From Mesorhizobium sp. B4-1-4 (GTDB taxonomy: Bacteria; Pseudomonadota; Alphaproteobacteria; Rhizobiales; Rhizobiaceae), in NCBI RefSeq assembly GCF_006439395.2, contig NZ_CP083950.1:4763001-4827000 (forward strand): 64,000 bases of DNA, given 5' to 3'. The notes beneath the pieces are model-generated. The model was not told the DNA's origin and searched no databases. It saw only the letters and a program-made list of their open reading frames with translations. Position numbers and translations under genes: made by a program. Positions 42,327 through 50,614 of the stretch are shown piece after piece. The stretch's first letter is position 1, and each line of letters begins with the position of its first letter.

Positions 42327-43133
42327 TTAATCCAGATCGAAGCGCGCGATGACCGGCACATGGTCCGACGGCCGATCCCAGCCGCGCGCCGCCCTCAGGA
42401 TTTCGTAGCCGGCGAAATCGGGCACCAGGTTTGGTGACGACCAGACATGGTCGAGCCGCCGGCCGCGATTGGAAAGCTCCCAGTCCTGCGCGCGATAACT
42501 CCACCAGGTGTAGAGCTTCTGTTCGAGCGGCACGTTGAGCCGCATGAGGTCGACCCAGTTGCCGGCCAGCCGCATCGCTTCGAAGTTCTCGGTCTCGACC
42601 GGCGTATGGCTGACCACGTTGAGCAGTTGCTTGTGCGACCAGACATCGTGTTCGAGCGGCGCGATGTTGAGATCGCCGACCAGGATCGAGCCCGACACCT
42701 CGTTGTGCTCGGCGCGGATGGCGTTCATCTCGGCGACGAAATCGAGCTTGTGCCTGAACTTCTTGTTGATCTCCGGGTCTGGTTCGTCGCCGCCCGCCGG
42801 AACGTAGAAATTGTGCAGCAGGATCGCTTTGCCGCCGGCCCGCACCGTCACCGACAGATGCCGGCTGTCCTCGATCTCGCAGAAGCGGCGCTTCTCGACC
42901 ACCTCGATCGGTCGCCGCGCCACCGTCGCAACACCGTGATAGCCCTTCTGGCCATGGAAGGCGATGTGCTGGTAGCCGAGCCTGCGAAAGGCCTTTTCGG
43001 GAAACAGTTCATCGGGGACTTTCGTCTCCTGCAGGCAAAGCACATCGGGCGCGTACTCATCCAGCAGGCGCTCGACGATCGGCATGCGCAGGCGAACGGA
43101 GTTGATGTTCCAGGTGGCGATGGAAAAGGGCAT
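42327..43133 (-). CDS. xthA: Exodeoxyribonuclease III
   Basis: A 268-aa EEP-fold AP endonuclease/3'-exonuclease for base-excision repair. Motifs: ATWNINSVRLRMPIVERLL (metal Asn), CLQETKVPDELFP (metal Glu ~35), VGDLNIAPLEHDVWSHKQLL (catalytic Asp-Asn), and SDHVPVIARF at the C-terminus (Asp-His). The conserved WWSYRAQDWELSNRGRRLDH block is present. Convergent with the cNMP-domain gene over 69 bp. Confidence 0.95.
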   Translation of the reverse strand: MPFSIATWNINSVRLRMPIVERLLDEYAPDVLCLQETKVPDELFPEKAFRRLGYQHIAFHGQKGYHGVATVARRPIEVVEKRRFCEIEDSRHLSVTVRAGGKAILLHNFYVPAGGDEPDPEINKKFRHKLDFVAEMNAIRAEHNEVSGSILVGDLNIAPLEHDVWSHKQLLNVVSHTPVETENFEAMRLAGNWVDLMRLNVPLEQKLYTWWSYRAQDWELSNRGRRLDHVWSSPNLVPDFAGYEILRAARGWDRPSDHVPVIARFDLD

Positions 43134-43399
43134 GCGGCGGGTCCGACAAAGATCAAACTACTGCCAGCCGCGCGTCACAAAGACAAGTACTGCAATATCA
43201 GAGGCCAGCGCGGCCTCCCTGCCGGGCATTTCTCCCCGTGAACGGCGAGCAGGAGGCTGGCCGCGACCCCGGCATCTTTCTGGCAGCGCTGGCAATTAAG
43301 CGAGACCGTCGGCGACTTCTCCTCGTTTACGGGAGAAGATGGCGGCAGCCAGATGAAGGGCAGCGCCGACGTCCAAAAGCTTTCCGCAGAGATTGCAGA
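43134..43399. other. Intergenic region with imperfect palindrome
   Basis: Between xthA and the LolA-family gene (266 bp). An imperfect dyad pairs GCGGCCTCCCTGC (~43208) with GCAGGAGGCTGGCCGC (~43248), enclosing TGCCGGGCATTTCTCCCCGT, which recalls the CCGGGCATCTCCCCC core of the inverted repeat at 3402-3574. A further TTCTCCTCGTTTACGGGAGAAG dyad is near 43317-43338. No gene is supported here. Confidence 0.45.
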
Positions 43400-44095
43400 T
43401 TACCTGGTCTTGGTGTTAAGCTCGCGGTTCGCGGTATAGTCGATGGCGAAGGTGTCGGGGGCGAAACTGACGCCTTCCTTGGTGTTGAAGATCATCACCG
43501 TCGTGTCCTTGCCTTGCGCATCGGTAATCGTCCACTGGCGCAGGTCAAAGGTTTTCGGGTCGAACATCATGGTGATCCGCGCATTGCCGAACACCGACTT
43601 GTCGGCGAGCTGAATGGTGGTGAGATCGTCCTCTTCCTTGACGCTCTTGACGCGGTCGCCCGACAGGTCGATCCGGTCGTCGAGCAGCAGTTTCAGCGGT
43701 GTCTTCGACAGTGGATAAAGGTCTGACGTGTTCAGCTTCTTGTTGAGGATGACCACCGACTTGCCGTCCGAAATCACCCGGAAATTCGACGCTCCGTCAT
43801 AGTTGAAGCGAATCTTGCCAGGCCGTTCCAGAAAGAACTTGCCGCCGGTCTGCTCGCCCTTTGGGCCGAACTGGACAAATTCGCCGCTCATCGATTTGAC
43901 CGCGGAAAAATGGTCGGCGATCTTCTGCGCGGCCGCCGGCACGGCAGCCTGCGCCGAGGCCAGCAACTCGAATCCAGGCACCACATTGAGGGCTGCGGCA
44001 CCCACGAACACCAGGCCAAGGCCAAGCAGCCGGCGTCGGGTCGTGGCAAGATCGCTGAGCGCTGAAAGATCATTTTTCATATCGGTCACTCTCAT
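43400..44095 (-). CDS. LolA-family outer-membrane lipoprotein carrier protein
   Basis: A 231-aa LolA-fold periplasmic protein: AAQKIADHFSAVKSMSGEFV at the start of the fold and the FFLERPGKIRFNYD barrel strand are typical. LolA shuttles lipoproteins from the inner to the outer membrane. The export signal is odd: TTRRRLLGLGLVFVGAAALN at residues 18-37 looks like a Tat signal (twin Arg before a hydrophobic stretch). ATG 44095 has AGGA five bases upstream; ATG 44080 is an alternative. It is the gene just downstream of ftsK, as in many proteobacteria. Confidence 0.88.
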   Translation of the reverse strand: MRVTDMKNDLSALSDLATTRRRLLGLGLVFVGAAALNVVPGFELLASAQAAVPAAAQKIADHFSAVKSMSGEFVQFGPKGEQTGGKFFLERPGKIRFNYDGASNFRVISDGKSVVILNKKLNTSDLYPLSKTPLKLLLDDRIDLSGDRVKSVKEEDDLTTIQLADKSVFGNARITMMFDPKTFDLRQWTITDAQGKDTTVMIFNTKEGVSFAPDTFAIDYTANRELNTKTR

Positions 44096-44214
44096 CTGAT
44101 TCCTGATTTAGTCGCTGTCCTGGACCCCCAGTTGGGCTGAAGTTTGGCGGGCCGAACGCTGCCCAGTCGCTTGAACGCGCCAGAGGGTTCAAAGTTGCCG
44201 TGGGTTCCCCGCCG

Positions 44215-46878
44215 TCAGAACTTATCCTCTTCGGTCGGTACCAGGATTTCGCGTTTTCCCGCATGGTTGGCCGGGCCGACAATGCCTTCCTTCTCCATCT
44301 TTTCTATGATCGAGGCGGCGCGGTTGTAGCCGATGCCGAGACGGCGCTGGATGTAGCTAGTGGACGCCTTGCCGTCGCGCAACACCACCGCGACGGCCTG
44401 ATCGTAGGGGTCGTCGGAATCCTCGAAATTGCCGCCGCCACCGCCGCCTCCGGAACCGCCCTTGCCGGACGGCTCGTCGTCATCTTCGCCGTCGTCCTCG
44501 GTGATGGCGTCGAGATATTCCGGCACGCCCTGCAGCTTCAGGTGCCCGACGATCTTCTCGACCTCGTCGTCGGAGACGAAGGGGCCGTGCACGCGCTGGA
44601 TGCGGCCGCCGCCGGCCATGTAGAGCATGTCGCCCATGCCGAGCAGCTGTTCGGCGCCCTGCTCGCCAAGGATGGTGCGGCTGTCGATCTTCGACGTCAC
44701 CTGGAAGGAGATGCGGGTCGGGAAATTGGCCTTGATCGTGCCCGTGATGACGTCGACCGACGGGCGTTGCGTGGCCATGATGACGTGGATGCCGGCGGCA
44801 CGCGCCATCTGCGCAAGGCGCTGCACCGCGCCCTCGATGTCCTTGCCCGCGACCATCATCAGGTCGGCCATTTCGTCGATGATGACGACGATATAGGGCA
44901 TCGGCTCGAGATCGAGATCCTCGGTCTCATAGATCGCCTCGCCGGTCTGGCGGTCGAAGCCGGTCTGCACCGTGCGTGAAATCTTCTCGCCTTTTTTCTC
45001 CGCCTGTTGGACGCGTGCGTTAAAACCGTCGATGTTGCGCACGCCGACCTTGGACATCTTGCGGTAGCGGTCCTCCATCTCGCGCACGGTCCATTTCAGC
45101 GCCACCACCGCCTTCTTTGGATCGGTGACGACCGGCGTCAGAAGATGCGGGATGCCGTCATAGACCGAGAGCTCCAGCATCTTCGGGTCGATCATGATCA
45201 GCCGGCATTCCTGCGGCGTGAGCCGGTAGAGCAGCGACAGGATCATGGTGTTGATGGCGACCGACTTGCCCGAGCCGGTGGTGCCGGCGACCAGCACGTG
45301 CGGCATCTTGGCGATATCGACGATAACCGCCTCGCCATTGATGGTCTTGCCCAGCGCCAGAGCCAGCTTGGCCTTGGTCGTCTCGAAATCGCGGCTGGCC
45401 ATGATCTCCCTGAGATAGACCGTCTCGCGCTTCGCATTCGGCAGTTCGATGCCGATGGCGTTGCGGCCGGGCACGACCGCGACGCGGCAGGCGATCGCGC
45501 TCATCGAGCGGGCGATATCGTCGGACAGGCCGATGACGCGCGACGACTTGATGCCGGGCGCCGGTTCGAGCTCGTAGAGGGTGACGACCGGGCCGGGGCG
45601 AACGGCAATGATCTCGCCCTTGACGCCGAAATCCTCCAGCACGCCTTCGAGCAGCCGCGCATTCTGTTCCAGCGCATCCTTGGACAGGCTCGGGTCGCGC
45701 GCCACGTTCTTCGGTTCGGACAGGAAGTGCAGCGACGGCATCTCGAACTTGTCCTCGCCGATCAGCGAGGTCTGCGCCTCACGCTGGACGCGCGCGCCGG
45801 GCGCCGGGCGAGGCGCCGGCGCCTCGACGCGGGTGGCGGCGTCGGAACGGAACTGCTGCACCCCGGCCGTGGGGGCCGCACGGCGCTGGGCGACAGGCTC
45901 GTCGTCGAAATCCATGTCTTCACCGTCGCGGCCGAAGACGTCGTCATCGTCCGGATCGACGGAAACGCTGCGGTCGTTGACCATGGCGGCGAAGAATTCC
46001 GGCTCGACGCGGGCGCGGCCATCCTGGCTCATCCGCTGCTCGGCGAACTCGGCCGATTCGACCCGTTCGGCGGCGCGGCGCCAGGCGCTGGCGCGCGGCT
46101 GCATCTCCGGCTCATATTCGTCGCGCTCCTGCCGGCGGCGCACCGCGCGCCGGTGCATCCACGCGCGGAACGAGAGCCACCAATGGGTGATGGCGCCGAG
46201 CGCCAATATGCCTTCGTCACCCTCATCCTCGTCATTGTCGAACAGAAGCTCGTCCTCGCGCGGATCGGCGGCGGCCGGCTCCTCCATGACGGCGAAGCCG
46301 TTCTTGCGTCCGATCAGTGCCGAGCCATAGGCGAACAGCCAGAGCGCCGGTGCTGCCAGCAACACGGCGAGCACGCTGGCGATCAGCCCGGTCGGATAAC
46401 CGCCGATAAGAACGCCGGGAATCTTGAGCACCATGTCGCCGAACACGCCGCCGAGGCCGGTGGGCAGCGGCCAGGTCTTGGGTGGAACGATGCAGCCGGC
46501 GATCGCGGCGGCGAGCAGCGCGAAGCCGAACCAGAACAGCCCGCGCTTGGGCAGCCTGTCGACGCCGCGCGCCGAAAACAGGAGGTATCCCCAGATCACC
46601 GCCGGAACCAGCGCGGCAACCGCGGCGAGACCGAAGAACTGCATGGCAAGATCGGAGAACACCGCGCCGGCATAGCCCATGGCGTTGGTGACGGTGTTGT
46701 TCGTGGCATGCGAGAAGCTTGGATCGGCAACGTTCCAGGTGGCGAGGCTGGCGATCCCGAAGGCCACAGCCAGGAACAGGCCGGCGCCGACAAGCCGGCC
46801 GACCTGGCGCCTCGCGAAAGCCTGGATACCGTGCCCCGTATCGGTCAGCGCGAGCGGTGCTGAAGCCCCTGAACGCAT
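44215..46878 (-). CDS. ftsK: DNA translocase FtsK
   Basis: An 887-aa divisome protein that pumps DNA through the closing septum and aids dimer resolution. Four TM helices lie in residues ~25-190, then a charged linker (~200-400; PAPRPAPGARVQREA), then the RecA-like motor with Walker A VAGTTGSGKSVAINTMILSL (~530) and Walker B VVIIDEMADLMMV. The C-terminal gamma winged helix (IQRRLGIGYNRAASIIEKME) reads KOPS sites. A CtrA box is 82 bp upstream of the start. Confidence 0.96.
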   Translation of the reverse strand: MRSGASAPLALTDTGHGIQAFARRQVGRLVGAGLFLAVAFGIASLATWNVADPSFSHATNNTVTNAMGYAGAVFSDLAMQFFGLAAVAALVPAVIWGYLLFSARGVDRLPKRGLFWFGFALLAAAIAGCIVPPKTWPLPTGLGGVFGDMVLKIPGVLIGGYPTGLIASVLAVLLAAPALWLFAYGSALIGRKNGFAVMEEPAAADPREDELLFDNDEDEGDEGILALGAITHWWLSFRAWMHRRAVRRRQERDEYEPEMQPRASAWRRAAERVESAEFAEQRMSQDGRARVEPEFFAAMVNDRSVSVDPDDDDVFGRDGEDMDFDDEPVAQRRAAPTAGVQQFRSDAATRVEAPAPRPAPGARVQREAQTSLIGEDKFEMPSLHFLSEPKNVARDPSLSKDALEQNARLLEGVLEDFGVKGEIIAVRPGPVVTLYELEPAPGIKSSRVIGLSDDIARSMSAIACRVAVVPGRNAIGIELPNAKRETVYLREIMASRDFETTKAKLALALGKTINGEAVIVDIAKMPHVLVAGTTGSGKSVAINTMILSLLYRLTPQECRLIMIDPKMLELSVYDGIPHLLTPVVTDPKKAVVALKWTVREMEDRYRKMSKVGVRNIDGFNARVQQAEKKGEKISRTVQTGFDRQTGEAIYETEDLDLEPMPYIVVIIDEMADLMMVAGKDIEGAVQRLAQMARAAGIHVIMATQRPSVDVITGTIKANFPTRISFQVTSKIDSRTILGEQGAEQLLGMGDMLYMAGGGRIQRVHGPFVSDDEVEKIVGHLKLQGVPEYLDAITEDDGEDDDEPSGKGGSGGGGGGGNFEDSDDPYDQAVAVVLRDGKASTSYIQRRLGIGYNRAASIIEKMEKEGIVGPANHAGKREILVPTEEDKF

Positions 46879-46959
46879 GCTCTTCCCCGTCAGTGATTGC
46901 CTGGCCGGAGCGCATGACGCACTCCGGCAGATTCGAGGGCCAGACTATGCGTGGGAAGG

Positions 46960-46974
46960 TTAAGGGCGCATTAA
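46960..46974. promoter_or_regulatory. CtrA box (TTAA-N7-TTAA) upstream of ftsK
   Basis: TTAAGGGCGCATTAA matches the full CtrA consensus TTAA-N7-TTAA and lies 82 bp before the ftsK ATG. CtrA controls division genes in alphaproteobacteria, so the position is meaningful. No binding data; inference from motif. Confidence 0.65.
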
Positions 46975-47036
46975 CTATAAGGCCGCCGATGGTTACCCCC
47001 TCTGCTACAGAGAACTTCTGGGCCTGGCACCCGCAG

Positions 47037-47063
47037 AAAATGGCGGGCGCCCTGGCCCGCCAT
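47037..47063 (-). terminator. Terminator after the small secreted protein gene
   Basis: On the minus strand the stem ATGGCGGGC / GCCCGCCAT (47055-47063 with 47040-47048) is followed by TTTTC. It lies 25 bases after the stop of the gene at 47088-47369 and separates it from ftsK. The T run is short. Confidence 0.6.
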
Positions 47064-47087
47064 CCGTTCGGGTGGATCAGGCGGCGC

Positions 47088-47369
47088 TTACTTGCTGGCG
47101 CCGCCAAGGGCGCGCACATTGGCGCAGAACTCGGCATGCGGCTTGCTCATCGCCGCGTCGTTGCACTCCTTGATCATGGCGTCCTGCTTTTCCTTCGGCA
47201 TGGCCATGAAGGCCGCCTTGAATTCTTCCATGGGCTTCATGGTTTTCATGCTGGAATCGGTAAAGAAAGGCGACATGTCGACTGGACTGTCGAGAGCGCC
47301 GCCAGCCAAAGCCATGCCGCTGATCATGGAAAGTGCCAGTGCCCCGAGGCAGATATTCTTGAGGTTCAT
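47088..47369 (-). CDS. Small secreted protein of unknown function
   Basis: A 93-aa protein with a signal peptide (~residues 1-21, ends GMALA) and a short mature part rich in Met and Lys (KTMKPMEEFKAAFMAMPKEK) with two cysteines (MIKECNDA and HAEFCANV) 16 residues apart, possibly a disulfide in the periplasm. AAGGAA lies 8 bases before ATG 47369. It has its own terminator and stands alone between amtB and ftsK. I do not recognise a named family. Confidence 0.75.
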   Translation of the reverse strand: MNLKNICLGALALSMISGMALAGGALDSPVDMSPFFTDSSMKTMKPMEEFKAAFMAMPKEKQDAMIKECNDAAMSKPHAEFCANVRALGGASK

Positions 47370-47515
47370 GAAAAATTCCTTCCCTGTGTTGTACAGACGA
47401 ACGCCAGGACGACGATCGCCTCCACAGTTCGGGCCAAGGCAGTGGATGTTTCTTTCAAAAATCCTTTTCACGCCAACGTGATTGCGCGAATCCAGGCGCG
47501 GCCGGGACGAATTTC

Positions 47516-47548
47516 TCAAAAAAGAGGCCCGGATGCGATCCGGGCCTC
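47516..47548 (-). terminator. Terminator of the glnK-amtB operon
   Basis: A perfect 11-bp stem GAGGCCCGGAT / ATCCGGGCCTC with a 3-base loop (47524-47548) is followed on the minus strand by TTTTTTGAG. It is 145 bases downstream of the amtB stop, in the 323-bp gap 47370-47692, which otherwise shows no gene. Confidence 0.85.
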
Positions 47549-47692
47549 AAGGCGTGAGCTCCTTGCGGAGCGTCACGACGGGATTCTTTTTCAGGCAATT
47601 CCGGGAAAAGCATGCAGCGCTTCATCGCCCGGAAATGCGCGGAGATATGGCCGGCGGGAGGAGGATCCGCCGGTCCATTGGCGAGGCGGGCC

Positions 47693-49048
47693 TTACGGCA
47701 CCACTTCGCCATGCTGGGTGACGTCGAGGCCTTCGACTTCCTCCTGGCCGGATGGACGCAGGCCGACGAGCGCCTTGACGATGTAGAGGATCACGAAGGT
47801 GACGATCGCAGTCCACAGAATGGTGAAGACGATGCCATAGAGTTGGGTGGCGACCGATGCGCCCTTGCCGAGCGCGTTGATGGCCGGATCGGCGAGCGCG
47901 CCGGTGAGCAGCGCACCCACGATACCGCCGACGCCATGCACGCCGAAGGCGTCGAGCGAGTCGTCATAGCCGAAAATATGCTTCACCTTGACCGCCGAGA
48001 TGTAGCAGACGACGCCTGCGACGATGCCGACGACGAAGGCGCCCGTCGGGTTGACGAAGCCGGAAGCGGGCGTCACCGCGACCAGGCCGGCGACGGCGCC
48101 TGAGATGATGCCGAGCACCGATGGCTTCTTGGCGATGATCCATTCGGCGAACATCCAGGCAAGCGCCGCCGCCGCGGTCGCGACCTGCGTGTTCATCATG
48201 GCCGCACCGGCAAGCCCGTCCGCCGCCAGTTCCGAGCCGGCGTTGAAGCCGAACCAGCCCACCCACAGCAGTGAAGCGCCGATCACCGAATAGACCAGGT
48301 TGTGCGGCGCCATGTTGGTGGTGCCGTAGCCTTCACGCTTGCCCAGCACCAGTGCGCAGACCAGGCCCGCGACACCGGCGTTGATGTGGACGACCGTGCC
48401 GCCGGCAAAGTCGAGCACGCCCGCCGTGCCAAGGAAGCCGCCGCCCCACACCCAATGCGCGATCGGCGCGTAGACGAACACCAACCACAGCGCCATGAAG
48501 ATCAGCAGCGCCGAGAACTTCATGCGCTCGGCGAAGGCGCCGACGATCAGCGCCGGCGTGATTATGGCGAACGTCATCTGGAACATCGAGAAGACGAATT
48601 CGGGAATGTTGGCCACACCCGGCGCCCACAGCGTCGCGGTGGTGATGCCGTGATGGAAGAACTTCGAGAAGCCGCCGAGATAGGCATTCATGCCGCCACC
48701 GTCGGAGAAGGCCAGCGAGTAGCCGAACATGAACCAAAGCACCGTCACCAAACAGGTGATGGCGAAGCTTTGCATGATCGTGGCGAGCACGTTCTTCTTG
48801 CGCACCATGCCGCCGTAGAACAGCGCCAGGCCTGGAATCGTCATCATCAGCACGAGCGCCGTCGAGGTCAGCATCCAGGCGGTGTTGCCGGTGTCGAGCA
48901 CCGGGGTCGGGGCGGCGGCCGGCGCGGCCGCTGCGGCGGCGGGAGCGGCCTCTTGGGCGAAGGCGGCGACCGTGCCCAAGGCTGCGAGAGTGAGCGTACC
49001 CAAAAGGGCCGCCCGTCCCGTAGTCTTCAAGATGGAAGAAATATTCAT
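47693..49048 (-). CDS. amtB: Ammonium transporter AmtB
   Basis: A 451-aa inner-membrane ammonium channel. An N-terminal cleaved signal (~1-34, ends AFAQ) and an Ala/Pro-rich linker precede 11 TM helices. Family signatures: MTIPGLALFYGGMVRKKNVL, FAGGTVVHINAGVAGLV (containing the first channel His) and DAFGVHGVGGIVGALLTG (second His, signature end). Start ATG 49048 has GGAGAG five bases upstream; an ATG at 49060 is less likely. It follows glnK by 31 bases; GlnK plugs the channel under nitrogen sufficiency. Confidence 0.95.
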   Translation of the reverse strand: MNISSILKTTGRAALLGTLTLAALGTVAAFAQEAAPAAAAAAPAAAPTPVLDTGNTAWMLTSTALVLMMTIPGLALFYGGMVRKKNVLATIMQSFAITCLVTVLWFMFGYSLAFSDGGGMNAYLGGFSKFFHHGITTATLWAPGVANIPEFVFSMFQMTFAIITPALIVGAFAERMKFSALLIFMALWLVFVYAPIAHWVWGGGFLGTAGVLDFAGGTVVHINAGVAGLVCALVLGKREGYGTTNMAPHNLVYSVIGASLLWVGWFGFNAGSELAADGLAGAAMMNTQVATAAAALAWMFAEWIIAKKPSVLGIISGAVAGLVAVTPASGFVNPTGAFVVGIVAGVVCYISAVKVKHIFGYDDSLDAFGVHGVGGIVGALLTGALADPAINALGKGASVATQLYGIVFTILWTAIVTFVILYIVKALVGLRPSGQEEVEGLDVTQHGEVVP

Positions 49049-49079
49049 TGAACTCTCCATTGGAATACGTGTCCGGCGC

Positions 49080-49418
49080 TTAGAGTGCGTCGCTGTCTGT
49101 TTCGCCGGTGCGGATGCGCACCGCCTGGTCGATGCCGAAAACGAAGATCTTGCCGTCGCCGATCTGGCCGGTCTTGGCGGCTGCGGTGATGGCCTCGACG
49201 GCCTTGTCGACCACGTCGGCGCTGACCGCGACCTCGATCTTGATCTTCGGCAGGAAGCTGACCGCGTATTCCGCCCCGCGATAGATTTCCGTATGCCCCT
49301 TCTGACGCCCGTAGCCTTTGACTTCGGTGACGGTCAGGCCCTGGATGCCGACGGCGGTAAGCGCTTCGCGCACCTCGTCGAGCTTGAACGGCTTGATGAT
49401 TGCCATCACGATTTTCAT
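49080..49418 (-). CDS. glnK: PII signal protein GlnK
   Basis: A 112-aa PII protein. The T-loop with uridylylation site Tyr51 is in GRQKGHTEIYRGAEYAVSFL; the C-terminal signature GDGKIFVFGIDQAVRIRTGE is complete. It reports glutamine and 2-oxoglutarate status and blocks AmtB. First gene of glnK-amtB with a sigma-54 promoter at 49501-49517. Confidence 0.95.
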   Translation of the reverse strand: MKIVMAIIKPFKLDEVREALTAVGIQGLTVTEVKGYGRQKGHTEIYRGAEYAVSFLPKIKIEVAVSADVVDKAVEAITAAAKTGQIGDGKIFVFGIDQAVRIRTGETDSDAL

Positions 49419-49500
49419 AAGGTTTCACCCTTTGCTGTTGCGGTCCCCCGCGTTTGCACGACTGCACCGATCCCGAGGAGCCGGAGAGTGCCCCCAAGGA

Positions 49501-49517
49501 TTCAAGCTCCGTGCCAA
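49501..49517 (-). promoter_or_regulatory. Sigma-54 (RpoN) promoter of glnK-amtB
   Basis: On the minus strand TTGGCACGGAGCTTGAA matches the -24/-12 consensus TTGGCACG-N4-TTGC(A/T), with only the final C changed. It lies 83 bp upstream of the glnK ATG. NtrC/RpoN control of glnK-amtB is established in rhizobia. No clear NtrC enhancer was identified further upstream. Confidence 0.75.
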
Positions 49518-49654
49518 GTGCCGAAGCAGCATGTTAACCTGTTGTAAACAAAGGAAATGGATGGGCCGCAGCCAGCAGGTGCCGGAGCCTGCGGCATGCC
49601 GCATGCTTAAAATTTATGCAATTTTTTGGAAATGCCTATTTCGCCGGCTTCCGA

Positions 49655-50515
49655 TCAACGCTTGAGCCGGATCAAACCTTCCTGGGCCATCGAGGCGATC
49701 AGCGTGCCGTCGCGTGCATAGAGCATGCCGCGGCTGAAGCCGCGCGATCCCGAGCTCGACGGGCTGTCCTGCGCATAGAGCAGCCAGCCGTCGAGCGAAT
49801 GCGGCCGGTGGAACCACATCGAATGGTCGAGGCTCGCCGCCTGGATGTCTGGATCGAACAGGCCGCGCCCATGCGCGAAGGTCGAGGTATCGAGCAGCGT
49901 CATGTCCGAGAGATAGGCGAGCAGCACCGATTGCAGCGCGCGGTCGTCGGGAACCGGTCCGGCTAGCCGGATCCAGACATTCTGCCGGGGCGGCAGCTTG
50001 TCGCGGCTCTCATAGTGTTCGAGGTTGACCGGCCGCAGCTCCAGCGGCCGCTCCCGTGCCCAGAACCGTCGAACGGCTTCCGGCACCCGGTCGGCCGTTT
50101 CGAGCAGCTGGCGCTGCGTCTTCAGTCCTTCCGGGGGCGGCACGTCGTCGGGCAGCGCGAATTGATGCTCCAGCCCCTTCTCGTCGACCTGGAACGAGGC
50201 TTCCAGCGAAAAGATCGCCTGCCCGTGCTGGATCGCAAGCACGCGGCGCGTGGTGAAAGAGCCGCCGTCGCGAATGCGGTCAACCTCGTAGATGATCGGC
50301 ACCTTGATGTCGCCCGGCCGCATGAAATAGCCGTGCAGTGAATGCACGAAGCGATCGGGCTCCACGGTGCGCTGCGCCGCCACCAGGGCCTGGGCGATCG
50401 TCTGGCCGCCGAAGACGCGCTGCCACTCCACCTGGGGGCTGCGACCACGATACAGATTGTGTTCCAGCCTCTCGAGGTCGAGAATGCGCAGAAGCTCGTC
50501 CATGGCCGCCGTCAT
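49655..50515 (-). CDS. tesB: Acyl-CoA thioesterase II (TesB-like)
   Basis: A 286-aa double-hotdog thioesterase hydrolysing medium/long acyl-CoA. N-terminal RVFGGQTIAQALVAAQRTVE and VHSLHGYFMRPGDIKVPIIY, and the C-terminal SLDHSMWFHRPHSLDGWLLY (catalytic Asp/His region) are typical. Normal family length (~285). The 236-bp gap to glnK holds the sigma-54 promoter. Confidence 0.93.
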   Translation of the reverse strand: MTAAMDELLRILDLERLEHNLYRGRSPQVEWQRVFGGQTIAQALVAAQRTVEPDRFVHSLHGYFMRPGDIKVPIIYEVDRIRDGGSFTTRRVLAIQHGQAIFSLEASFQVDEKGLEHQFALPDDVPPPEGLKTQRQLLETADRVPEAVRRFWARERPLELRPVNLEHYESRDKLPPRQNVWIRLAGPVPDDRALQSVLLAYLSDMTLLDTSTFAHGRGLFDPDIQAASLDHSMWFHRPHSLDGWLLYAQDSPSSSGSRGFSRGMLYARDGTLIASMAQEGLIRLKR

Positions 50516-50614
50516 GTTTTGTGACCTCGCCTCAAAATTGCTATGGCGGTTTCCGACAGGAAGAACGAGCCGTCAAGGGCGCAAGCCCGGGCCGGCGCGC
50601 AAGGAGCCAAGACA

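Noticed and set aside
45007..46863. Long plus-strand open frame opposite ftsK
   Set aside because: It is an antisense shadow caused by high GC third positions; the FtsK frame has all motor and gamma-domain motifs.
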